From Lucinisca nassula (Eukaryota > Mollusca > Bivalvia > Lucinida > Lucinidae): DNA of 64,000 nucleotides. Positions 55,854-64,000 of this stretch are shown piece by piece. A program made the translations under genes and the position numbers. The stretch covers positions 103,784 to 167,783 of the forward strand of contig CAUZLF010000205.1 of assembly GCA_963580285.1 (NCBI GenBank), read 5' to 3'. Position 1 is the first letter of the stretch, and every line of letters begins with the position of its first letter. The notes under the pieces are model-generated. The model was given only the letters and a program-made list of their open reading frames with translations, ran no database searches and was not told where the DNA came from.

Positions 55854-55900
55854 AGGCTTATTGAAAATTAGAGAGATAATGTTGGTTGGTGCCTGATGCT
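55830..55900 (+). promoter_or_regulatory. SECIS-like stem-loop overlapping PLE stop codon
   Basis: ATGA (55836-55839), C, then GGCTCCAAC (55841-55849). This pairs with GTTGGTGCC (55885-55893) with one central U-U mismatch, followed at once by TGAT (55894-55897). AAA lies at 55852-55854, 12 nt after ATGA, at the start of the apical loop. A ministem TTATT (55858-55862)/GATAA (55875-55879) could form above it, as in type 2 SECIS. The left half also encodes the protein end SMTAPT and the TAA, so coding constraint alone explains part of it. Placement across a stop codon would be unusual. Confidence 0.45.
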
Positions 55901-56422
55901 CTGTCTCTGGTCGGGCTCATCGGAGTCTAACTGTTGGTTTTCTTTTGCTCCAGCCTTTCAGTGGTTTCTTGCTGTCGAGTCCTCATCGTTGTCTCACCTC
56001 TGTGGTTCTTTGATTTTTGTGTTCACGGAGATGTTGCACTGATGAGTTAGGAGGCCTTCATGCGGACTGAACAAATTATTTGTCTAACTCGCGACGGAAG
56101 TAAGGGCGAGGATTGTGGCCACGTAAAATCGATTTAAGCCCCCCAGTGGAAATTTTCCACTGACCGTTCCAAGGCGGCTCTTCTGTGGCGATTTATTTAT
56201 GTTGTTGTTTGTTACTTACTGTGTGTATCACTTGTGTCTTTTAATTTTGGATGGCCATATGGCCATTTTGTGGGAAAGTAACTGTCCTTATGGCCTTCCT
56301 TTGTTTAGGTTTCCATTATGGTCTTGTCGCTTAATGTTTGTATTTCTTTCCCTTTGGTGTCTTTTATGGGTGGAGTAAGTTAATTGTATCAATTCCTGAT
56401 CTTTGTTTTACTTCTACTTTGC

Positions 56423-57078
56423 GTAGTTTATGGGACCGACAACTTTGCTTCCCTCTTTAATTGCACGCCGGTGGATCAGGCCTCATATTCTATGACGGTT
56501 CCAGCGTAAAGGCTTAATGAGAATTAGAGGGAATCTTATTTTATGAAATGTTGGTTGGTGTCTGATGCTCTGTCTATGGTTGGGCCCATCGGAGTCTAAC
56601 TGTTGGTTTTCTTTTGCTCCATTTCAGTGGTTTCTTGCTGTCGAGACCTCGCCGTTGTTTCATCATTGTGGTTGGTTGATTTTTGTGTTCACGAAGATGT
56701 TGCACTGATGAGTTAGGAGGCCTCCATGCGGACTGAACCATGTATTTGTCTAAATCGCGACGGAAGTAAGGGCGAGGATTGTGGCCACGTAAAATCGATT
56801 TAAGCCCCCAGTGGAATTCGTTTCACTGACCGTTCCAAGGCGGTTCTTCTGCCGTGGTTTATTTTTGTTATGGCTTGTCTTTGAGTGTATGTATCGCTTA
56901 TATTATTTTGCTTTGGATAGGCAATTGGCCATTTTGTGGGAAAGTAACTGTCCTTTTGGCTTTCCGCTAGAGATGTTTCCATTGGGGTCTAGTTGTTTCG
57001 TGTCTGTGTTCCCCCCCCCCCCCTTGGTGTCTCGGTTAATTTTATCGATTCTTGATCATTGCTTCACTTCTATTTTGT
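56423..57078 (+). mobile_element. Second PLE copy, 3' end, head-to-tail
   Basis: Begins directly after the first copy's 3' terminus with the last about 25 codons (NFASLFNCTPVDQ, SMTVPA, TAA) and continues through the 3' untranslated region to TTGCTTCACTTCTATTTTGT. It is more diverged than the first copy (ATATTATTTTGC, poly-C at 57010). Head-to-tail partial copies are typical of Penelope-like elements. Confidence 0.85.
56488..56570 (+). promoter_or_regulatory. SECIS-like stem, second PLE copy
   Basis: ATGA at 56492-56495, GGTTCCAGC (56497-56505) against GTTGGTGTC (56554-56562), then TGAT (56563-56566). AAA follows 12 nt after ATGA as in the first copy. Changes from the first copy (C to T and A to G on the left, C to T on the right) keep pairing through G-U wobbles. 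The loop carries an insertion and the ministem is unclear. Confidence 0.4.
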
Positions 57079-57079
57079 A

Positions 57080-57480
57080 GCATTTGGATGTGGTTTTGAG
57101 GATACACCAAGTCAGCATCAAACAGAGGGCCAACGTCGGGCCGACAGCGATACGTTGCCACGCCGTATGGCCGCTTTTTGCTGACTGGGTGCAGCTTGAA
57201 AAGCATGAGATTCTATCAACCAATCTGTACCCACAATCTATGTTTTGAGCAAGCATAATAAGAAATATTTACCCCTTTAAATCACAGTCGAAGTCACAAT
57301 GATACATACGACGTTGCCACGTCGTATCGTCGTCGACCCAACGTCATGAATGTTGACCCGGCATTCTTTGCTGACTGGGCAGCTTCAAGCGCATGAGATT
57401 CTATATACCAATTTATTATGCCCAGTGGTTCTTATATTCTTAAACAATGGATGCACCCATGTCACTTAAGGGGTCCATTA
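57080..57480 (+). repeat. Diverged duplicated segment
   Basis: Two blocks, 57150-57220 and 57310-57400, share GTTGCCACG-CGTAT, TTTGCTGACTGGG, GCAGCTT and GCATGAGATTCTAT. A foldback remnant CCACAATCTATGTTTTGAGC lies between them. No coding potential. Confidence 0.55.
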
Positions 57481-57727
57481 CGAAAACACGCCTATTCAAA
57501 GTCATGCATATTGAAAATTTTACTTCAGAAAAAAATAATAATAATAAAAAAATAAATAAATCAAAATTATCAGAAATCAGAAAGAGTTTCGACTATTTTC
57601 TCCAAACATAAAATAAGTGTACTTGTAAGAGCCACCACGACGAGGCGTTTCTAACGAGTACCCTCAAATTATGTTTTGTGCAGACATGAGAAAAAATACT
57701 CCCCTGTGAATCTACCCCTTCCTGCTT

Positions 57728-57795
57728 TGGTGTCTTTTATGGGTGGAGTAAGTTAATTGTATCAATTCCTGATCTTTGTTTTACTTCTACTTTGT
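57728..57795 (+). mobile_element. PLE 3' end fragment
   Basis: TGGTGTCTTTTATGGGTGGA to TTTGTTTTACTTCTACTTTG, the last 68 bp of the PLE, followed directly by a family S repeat. Confidence 0.8.
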
Positions 57796-58076
57796 TTTGT
57801 TTGTTTGATTTGAGGTTTAACGTCCCCGTCAACACTGTAAAGGTTATTTTGGAGACGTTGCTTCCAATATTGGTGGACTTTTACCCGACATTGAGATGAA
57901 ATGACATCTCAATCCCTGTCGCCCAATGAAACAAGTAGGGTTTATAAGCATGCTTTGCCTGGGCAGGCTTAGGTCCTCTTACCGGTTCACCAGTACTCGT
58001 ATGCGGCCGGTTTCAGCTCTGCGTGGAAGCATCATGCAGCCCATCTATTTCTTCTAGCCCAGATGGGCGGGGGGCG
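57796..58076 (+). repeat. Family S repeat
   Basis: TTGTTTGTTTGATTTGAGGT to CCCAGATGGGCGGGGGGC, near full length with a small internal deletion. Confidence 0.8.
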
Positions 58077-58136
58077 CTACCCCTTCCTTCTACGATACAC
58101 ACGACATTGCCATGTATATTGAATATTTTACTTCAC

Positions 58137-58233
58137 TGTCCGTTCCTAGGCGGTTCTTCTGTCGCGGTTTATTTTGTTATGGTTTGTCTTTGAGTGTGTG
58201 TATCGCTTATATATATATATATATATATATATA
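58137..58233 (+). repeat. PLE 3' fragment running into (TA)n
   Basis: CTGTCCGTTCCTAGGCGGTT to GTGTATCGCTTATA, matching the second PLE copy near 56830-56900, then a TA microsatellite at 58206-58233. Confidence 0.75.
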
Positions 58234-59078
58234 ATCTGCATTAAGGAGAACACATGTACTATATTATCTGGATTAGGGTGACCGCAATGCTGGTCCCCCT
58301 AATGTTTCAAGCGCAAATATGAGAATACTCAATCCAGATAGTAATAGTTTCTTTCAAGTTTCTGTTAAATAAGGATGGTTTATTAATATTTTAAAGTTTT
58401 TAATTACTTGTCCGTTGTGTTTTGGACAAAAAAGGGTCAGTTTTAGACAACCGCTATATATTGTGGAATATTTTATTTTCTTCATTAGGGCGTCCACAGA
58501 AAAAGTGCTTATTCTACTGCTTTTTGACTATATATTCACACAAATATTTTTGAATGATGATATTCAATATGAGCATAAAGTTATTTAATATGTTATATCA
58601 TGGAAAGCCCTTTGTTTAAAAAAGTCGACGTTTCTTGGGCCCTCACGGTTTGAATGCGGCGGGCTGGTCAACGAAAGTACATACCGGTATTTGCCGGACT
58701 GGTACCGGATTTATGCAGATCTTGTTTTTTTCCTTCAAGGAATATTTTTTTTAACTTATTCTGTGTTGCTATATTTCTAATTTGACAATGAAGCACCCGA
58801 TTTTAAACCTTCTCTTCAGAGTTTGCTTATCTCCGTCTAATACAGATCGCCAAAGTATCGTTACTGGCAGCGCCATACCGGCAAATACACCGACAAATTT
58901 CGGATACGCCATTTTCGAGAAAATACATGCCTGACAACTTCCGAAGTTCCGTTGTAGAACAACAAACAGTAACTGTTTTGTCGATGAAACAGTAGTAGAT
59001 CTTCTGAATGCGTATGTTTTCTTATTGATAAGGGCAGATAGTCGATTTTCGTAGATTTATCAGGATAGTTGTGGCTTC
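58234..59078. other. No gene seen
   Basis: AT-rich sequence without recognisable features. Confidence 0.5.
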
Positions 59079-59430
59079 AATTTAAAACTAAGTTGGATCA
59101 GTATTGGATCAATAAGAGATGTGATGTCAGTGAAATATACTAGTTAATCATCTTGATCAGCTTCCAAGACATTTCTTATCTACTACATGTGTACTTCGCA
59201 ACCTTATAAACATTTAATATACAACTACTTATACAAGAAGAATAGGCTTTAACAAGTGTTATTCAATTTAAAACTAAATTGGATCAGAATTGGATCAATA
59301 AGAGATGTGATGACAGTAAAATATACTAGTTAATCATCTTGATCACCTTACAAGACATTTCTTATCTACTACATGTGTATTTCGCAACCTTACAAACATT
59401 TACAACTACATATACAAGAAGAATAGGCTA
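59079..59430 (+). repeat. Tandem duplication, about 185 bp
   Basis: CAATTTAAAACTAAGTTGGA at 59079 and CAATTTAAAACTAAATTGGA at 59264 start two copies that share TCAATAAGAGATGTGATG, TATACTAGTTAATCATCTTG and ATACAAGAAGAATAGGCT. Confidence 0.85.
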
Positions 59431-59550
59431 CACCGGGGACACCAATAATAGTTTAAAGAAGAATTACAGAGCGAGACGAAGAACCTTCGGGGTTCACCAT
59501 TCTCGATGTCGGAAATGGTATTCGGAAATGGTATTCGGGTCGGTTGATGG

Positions 59551-59574
59551 GTGGGGGGGGGGGGGGGGGGGGGG
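59551..59574 (+). repeat. Poly-G run
   Basis: About 24 G, following GGTTGATGGGT. Low complexity. Confidence 0.8.
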
Positions 59575-59734
59575 GTAATTTGTTGATTTAATGCTGCCGT
59601 TATCAGGTTATGATCAGACGAAGGTGCAGGGCACAAAATAACTGTAATGGTTCATACCTAATATTATATAGCCTTGGCTGAAAGATAGTTGGCTAGGATC
59701 CATGTCCATGTATTAGGTGAAGGCAGCAGGCAGA

Positions 59735-59878
59735 GTGTGATTTTTACCCGACATCTTACTGCCCCTGCCCATCAGGGCTTGGAGAAATAGATGGGCTGCA
59801 CGATGCTTCCACGCAGAGTTGATACCAACCGCACATTAGTACTGGTAATATGCTTAGGCGGTCTAAGCCTGCCCATTT
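59735..59878 (-). repeat. Family S repeat, fragment, inverted
   Basis: CGCCCCTGCCCATCAGGGCTT type start (CTGCCCATCAGGGCTTGGAG) through GCACGATGCTTCCACGCAGA to GGTCTAAGCCTGCCCA. Confidence 0.7.
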
Positions 59879-60059
59879 CATTTCATTTCATTTCAAAGCC
59901 TTCTACTGGCCGAGATAACTCACAAGTATAATCTTTCACAAGTAGTGTCTGCGTAATAACTCATAGTATAGAGGATTATTTATTTTTTTTTTTTTTTTCC
60001 CTCCCTCTTTCACCCAACATGATGAAAATCAGACATAAACAGCAATCAACAGGGTTAAG

Positions 60060-60405
60060 ATATAGATGAGACCATTAATCATGCACTCTAAATACATATT
60101 TATTGTTGCACTCCATCCTACAAAGAGACAATTATTATCATTATTATTATTTTGCAAATGTTCAGGGGATACTCATGTAATCATATCACATTTCCAGCTT
60201 CATTTGACTCTGCTGCATCTGCACCTCTCCTGGGCTTCATCAGTAACCATCCCGGCACCACTGCAAACTGAGGAGAAAAATTGTAAAGAAAAACACCAAG
60301 TGCCCCGACCGGGGACCGAGCCCACGACCCTGGGGCAAAAAGCAAGAGAGTCAAACACCAGGCCAAAAGGTTCGGGCCAGCCAGACCGGTCAGTAATGCA
60401 CTCCA
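60060..60405 (-). repeat. SINE with tRNA-like head, reverse
   Basis: Minus strand: TTTGGCCTGGTGTTTGACTC and GGGCTCGGTCCCC resemble A and B boxes. The body (TGTGATATGATTACATGAG...) shares CACATTTCCAGCTTCATTTGACTC (seen on plus) with the element at 60640-60905. An ATT-rich microsatellite lies at 60130-60155. Confidence 0.55.
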
Positions 60406-60639
60406 AATAAGGCGATTTATTATGGCGCGCTACTTCATTCCTCTATCCTACAAAGAAACCAATATTTTAATGTTTAAGAGAGACTCATTTAAACATGTCA
60501 TATTTTTAGATCCTCTTGACTCCGCTTAATCTGGTCCATCCATGGGCTGCAGCAATAATCATCCCGGCACCAGGCACCGCTGTAGTAGGAGAAAAAAAAA
60601 AAAAAAAAAAAAAAATCCAGTCTAGTGCCCCGACCGATG

Positions 60640-60905
60640 ATTAAAGGAGCGTGATAACTCAGTGGTTAATCCACTTGCCCCGGACACCATAGGTCCTGGA
60701 CTTGATATCGGCAGTGGCCACAAAAGGCCGACGCCCAAACACACTCCAACCGCACCACCTGCAGAATGAATCACATTTCCAGATTTCTTTGACTCCGCTG
60801 CATCCGCACCCACTCCAGGACCCACGGGCAACCACCCCACCAGATACCACTGCATCTGAGGAGAACAATCTGTGAAGAAAAACCAACCGAGTGCCCTAAA
60901 AATAA
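60640..60905 (+). repeat. SINE with tRNA-like head, forward
   Basis: GAGCGTGATAACTCAGTGGT is a good A box and GGTCCTGGACTTGATATC a weak B box. The body shares CACATTTCCAG and TTTGACTCCGCTGCATC with the copy at 60060-60405. The ORFs on the minus strand are by-products. Confidence 0.65.
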
Positions 60906-60984
60906 TGATTGATATATATATCAAAGAATATGTAGTAATTAAAGGTCAACCACACTCAGTCCCATAATGTATGATAAATTTATG

Positions 60985-61602
60985 TATATCCTCAGACCAG
61001 GTACAGCCGTGTCGGCCACTTCCCGCCGTTCAGATATAACCATGAATATAGATAATGATTACAATACATCAAAGAATATGTAGTACTTCATTAAACGTGA
61101 ACCACACTCATTCCCATAATGTTTAATGAATTTTGAAGGCCAGGTACAGCCGTGTCGGCCACTTCCTGTCCTCCAGACATAACCATGAAAACATGAACCA
61201 CACTCATTCCCATAATGTTTAATAAATTTTGAAGGCCAGGTACAGCCGTGTCGGCCACTTCCTGTCCTCCAGATATAACCATGAAAACATGAACCACAAT
61301 CATTCCCAAAATGTTTGATGAATTTTGAAGGCCAGGTACAGCCGTGTCGGCCACTTCCTGTCCTCCATATATAACCATGAAAACATGGACCACACTCATT
61401 CCCATAATGTTTGATGAATTTTGAAGGCCAGGTACAGCCGTGTCGGCCACTTCCTGTCCTCCAGATATAACCATGAAAACATGAACCACAATCATTCCCA
61501 AAATGTTTGATGAATTTTGAAGGCCAGGTACAGCCGTGTCGGCCACTTCCTGTCCTCCAGATATAACAATGAAAACATGAACCACACTCATTCCCATAAT
61601 GT

Positions 61603-61643
<41 letters not shown>

Positions 61644-61700
61644 GAAGGCCAGGTACAGCCGTGTCGGCCACTTCCTGTCCTCCAGCTATAACCATGAAAA
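60985..61700 (+). repeat. 96-bp minisatellite
   Basis: At least five units exactly 96 bp apart (GGCCAGGTAC at 61138, 61234, 61330, 61426 and 61522) containing AGCCGTGTCGGCCACTTCCT and TCATTCCCATAATGTTTGAT. Degraded units lie at both sides (about 61000, 61646 and 61800). A poly-T of about 37 interrupts the array at 61606-61642. Because 96 is divisible by three, a 168-residue reading frame of 32-residue repeats stays open on the minus strand. Confidence 0.9.
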
Positions 61701-61903
61701 CAAATGATGATTTCAATATATCAAGATAGATGAAGTAATTGAATGTGAACCACACCCATTCCCATGTATGATGAATGTATCATATACATGTATATCGTCA
61801 GGCCAGGTACAGCCGTATCGGCAACTTCCTGTCCTTCAGAAGAAATAATGATTGCATCACTCTTACGCCAAACAACCCCATTACCTTGAAATGTCCTAAC
61901 ATC

Positions 61904-61928
61904 ACCCCCCCCCCCCCCCCCCCCCCCC
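61904..61928 (+). repeat. Poly-C run
   Basis: About 25 C after ATCA. Low complexity. Confidence 0.8.
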
Positions 61929-62127
61929 AGTTAAATTTAAAATCTGTTTGTTGATGATATGAAAACATCTAATTGTTGGTAGATGTCTTCACGGTGAATT
62001 TTTGGTTCTTCATCATCTTTGTTTTGGTTTTCGTCAAAGAAAGTATTCAAGTCAAGGGCACTTGTACCCAAGTTTAATAAGAGCTCTTGCCTCATAATTT
62101 CTCTCTGAGCATCATAGAAAACTGCTG

Positions 62128-62295
62128 CGAGTCGGCCCGTCCATGCATATAAACCATATTGGTTTTATTGGGCGGCAGGGATTGAGATGGCATTTCATCT
62201 CAATGTCGGGTAAAAGTCCCACAAAACTGGAAGCAATGTCTCCAAAATGACCTAAACTATGTTGGCGGGGATGTTAAACCTCAAATCAAACAAAA
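62128..62295 (-). repeat. Family S repeat, 5' part, inverted
   Basis: GTCGGCCCGTCCATGCATAT through GAGATGGCATTTCATCTCAA to CCTCAAATCAAACAAAAC. Confidence 0.78.
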
Positions 62296-63073
62296 CCCGA
62301 CATCTTAATACAGTACACTCGGCGTGTAGTACAACACGTTAGACGATCACATGCACCCATTTAAAGATTTTTTTTTTTATTGTTGTGCACACGTTAATCC
62401 GAATAAAAACAAAAAACGTAAATATCAGCATATGAATGTAAAATATAAATGTCCGGAACGCAGAACTCTCATGTATGGGAGTACAGTCGAGTAAGGCTGC
62501 CACTATTAATCGGATAATCGATTAATTGATTGATACATTCAGGCCAAAATTAAAAAGGTGTTGGTTTGCTGTTTACCGACCGACCCGAAATTTTCGTGCG
62601 ACCCGAACTTTTTTTTTGCCGTCAAAAAAAAAAAAAAAATTTTTCCGACTCGTTCCGGTTACGTCCGGATTTTAGTCCCAACGTTTCTTTTTCCATATTT
62701 GAGTTCGTGTCGCATCATTGTAACTAGTGGTGTGTACTGGTATGCGGTTTTATCGAAATACCGGTATGTCACGTTTGATCAATATACCGAATCGAACGCT
62801 GCGTGTATCGATCAAAGTATCGAATCATTTACTACCTGTTTTTCCGCTGCGTTAAGCCTTCAATTTTCCGTAAAACCCGAGATAGTAGAGTAGTCGTAGC
62901 AACTCGTCTAAGGAGCAATTAAATAATTTTCACATTGATTGCGGATTAAATTTATGACTGGGGAATAAACGAAAATTAGAGACAAAACTTGACCATACTT
63001 TCACACCTTATCGACAATAACCGCAGGTGGCAACTATAACAATAGTGTCATAATTGAACCGTTATAAATCATC
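62296..63073. other. No gene seen
   Basis: AT-rich sequence with a short A run at 62625-62638. The 111-residue ORF at 62558 has no recognisable domain. Confidence 0.5.
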
Positions 63074-63147
63074 AAACAGTGTAAATCCAAATCAGACGTC
63101 TGCGGCATCTTTCTGAGGTGTCTGATCTGGGACTGCACTGTTTGCCG
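63074..63147. repeat. Short foldback MITE, diverged
   Basis: AACAGTGTAAATCCAAATCA, inner GCGGCATCTTTCTGAGGTG, then TCTGATCTGGGACTGCACTG. Confidence 0.75.
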
Positions 63148-64000
63148 ATGTCCCAAAAAAGGGCCGCGGGCATATGTGGGTTTACAAATAAATAACGATG
63201 GTGAACAGGTAAAGTTTTTCAACATTTTAATGTAAAAGACATGCTTCCTGGTGATACTCGCACGCACATGTATTTTTCCGCATTTTGAAGCAGGGCTTCC
63301 GTAAGGCGGACGTAAGGCGTATATTTTGTCCTGAAATCGCTTCCGGACGCCCAAATTAAACATCAATGGCGTCCCGCGGACTCCCGAAAATTTCTTTTGA
63401 TAGATTTCTCCCGAAAATTTCTCTGTACGGCCAAAAGTATTTACCGAGGCGTATAAACCCGCCCACTTTTAGCGGTTTGTAAAAAGTTTGCTCCGCCTTC
63501 TTAGCTGAAACCGCTTTCTGTGTTTATTGAGTACTAAGGACGTCCCATTTTCTATCTGCGCGGTATTATATTGACAGACAGAATCACGTGCGTCGGCACA
63601 CCTTTGATCGTCATCGGTGTGTGAAAAACGTGTCGTGGTGATTGCTCGGTGTTTGCATATAATTAAAGGGATTATTAGTTGAGGATAAACTAATTATCTC
63701 ATTGACGATAAGTGTTTTTTTAATCCTGTATAAATTAAAGCGGGTCGTAATTAAGGTGTTTGCTAGTGAGATTATCATTAGCGATGCAAAGTGTGACAAT
63801 ACTTTCAAAGATAGATACATTTTTTTTTCTTGAGTAAATAGCGGGTGCAGGTGTTCACTAGGTGAAATGACGAAAATAATTTATAAAATCCCAAAATGCC
63901 GCTGCGATCGACGTTTGATTTTGGCGCCTTGAAAATACGTAAAACCGGCGAATGTGACCAGGCCGTTTCGTCGGGGTCCGAGCTGCAGTCTGATCTGTCT
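63148..64000. other. No gene seen to window end
   Basis: No recognisable exon, repeat family or RNA gene. I cannot exclude a host 5' region beyond the right edge. Confidence 0.4.

Larger units (their letters stand above)
52242..56422 (+). mobile_element. Naiad-type Penelope-like element (permuted domains)
   Basis: The copy starts after a fragment of another copy's 3' end (TAAGTTAATTGTATCAATTC to CTACTTTGC, 52242-52289) and ends with the same motif at 56422. A second copy follows head-to-tail. The order is zinc-binding segment, GIY-YIG nuclease, then reverse transcriptase. That is the reverse of canonical Penelope elements (RT then GIY-YIG) and matches the permuted Naiad/Chlamys clade. The RT core is intact, while about five frameshifts and three in-frame TGA codons break the ORF. 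Confidence 0.85.

Noticed and set aside
56030..56110. Hammerhead ribozyme in the PLE 3' region
   Set aside because: CTGATGAG is present, but the required GAAA and pairing arms are not; GAAC lies where GAAA would be expected.
61091..61597. Repeat protein gene
   Set aside because: Explained by a 96-bp minisatellite with degraded units outside the ORF.

Overview
The window is eukaryotic and looks like a bivalve mollusc nuclear genome. It has a split gene with canonical GT/AG introns and very dense short foldback repeats of the bivalve type. It also has elements with a tandem-repeat core and a terminal hairpin, like the 'pearl' repeats of oysters, and a Penelope-like retroelement of the Naiad type. 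I cannot fix the species; a heterodont clam or a dreissenid mussel is a guess.

Host gene. Only one host gene is supported: a heparan sulfate N-deacetylase/N-sulfotransferase (NDST) on the minus strand. Seven coding exons run from 36626 down to 11850 and encode residues 1 to about 622. These cover the membrane anchor, the whole N-deacetylase half and the first PAPS-binding motif. The rest of the sulfotransferase domain was not found and probably lies beyond position 1. Its introns (1.1 to 6.8 kb) are full of transposons.

Layout. 1-3026: composite tandem-array element ending in a hairpin. 3027-11800: dispersed repeats, a complete second tandem-core element (5911-7489), tRNA-derived SINE heads and shredded LINE pieces. 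11850-36626: NDST, with a nest of transposons in intron 4 (hAT-like ends 18517-23269, Tc1/mariner 19387-22879, hairpin element 21172-22759) and, in intron 3, a TIR element (24218-25664) beside a LINE copy whose 5' part is inverted (25666-27786). 37400-46200: hairpin elements, a CCCTAC-rich tract, nested TIR elements and a 1.05 kb foldback (44992-46039). 46625-50936: two defective non-LTR retrotransposons. 51267-58205: a cluster of Naiad-type Penelope-like element (PLE) copies, forward, inverted and head-to-tail. 58200-64000: SINEs, a 96-bp minisatellite and homopolymer runs.

Most interesting system. The PLE at 52242-56422 has a GIY-YIG nuclease region upstream of its reverse transcriptase, the permuted order of Naiad/Chlamys PLEs. 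Three in-frame stops in the conserved reading frames are all TGA, and two fall in the GIY-YIG core where I expect cysteines. A SECIS-like stem (ATGA, nine-position stem, AAA, TGAT) overlaps the apparent end of the protein and recurs in a second copy 0.66 kb downstream. Together these suggest a selenoprotein-encoding retroelement, although this copy also carries about five frameshifts. Naiads encoding selenoproteins have, to my recollection, been described in bivalves; the stem overlapping the stop codon is the part I would check first.
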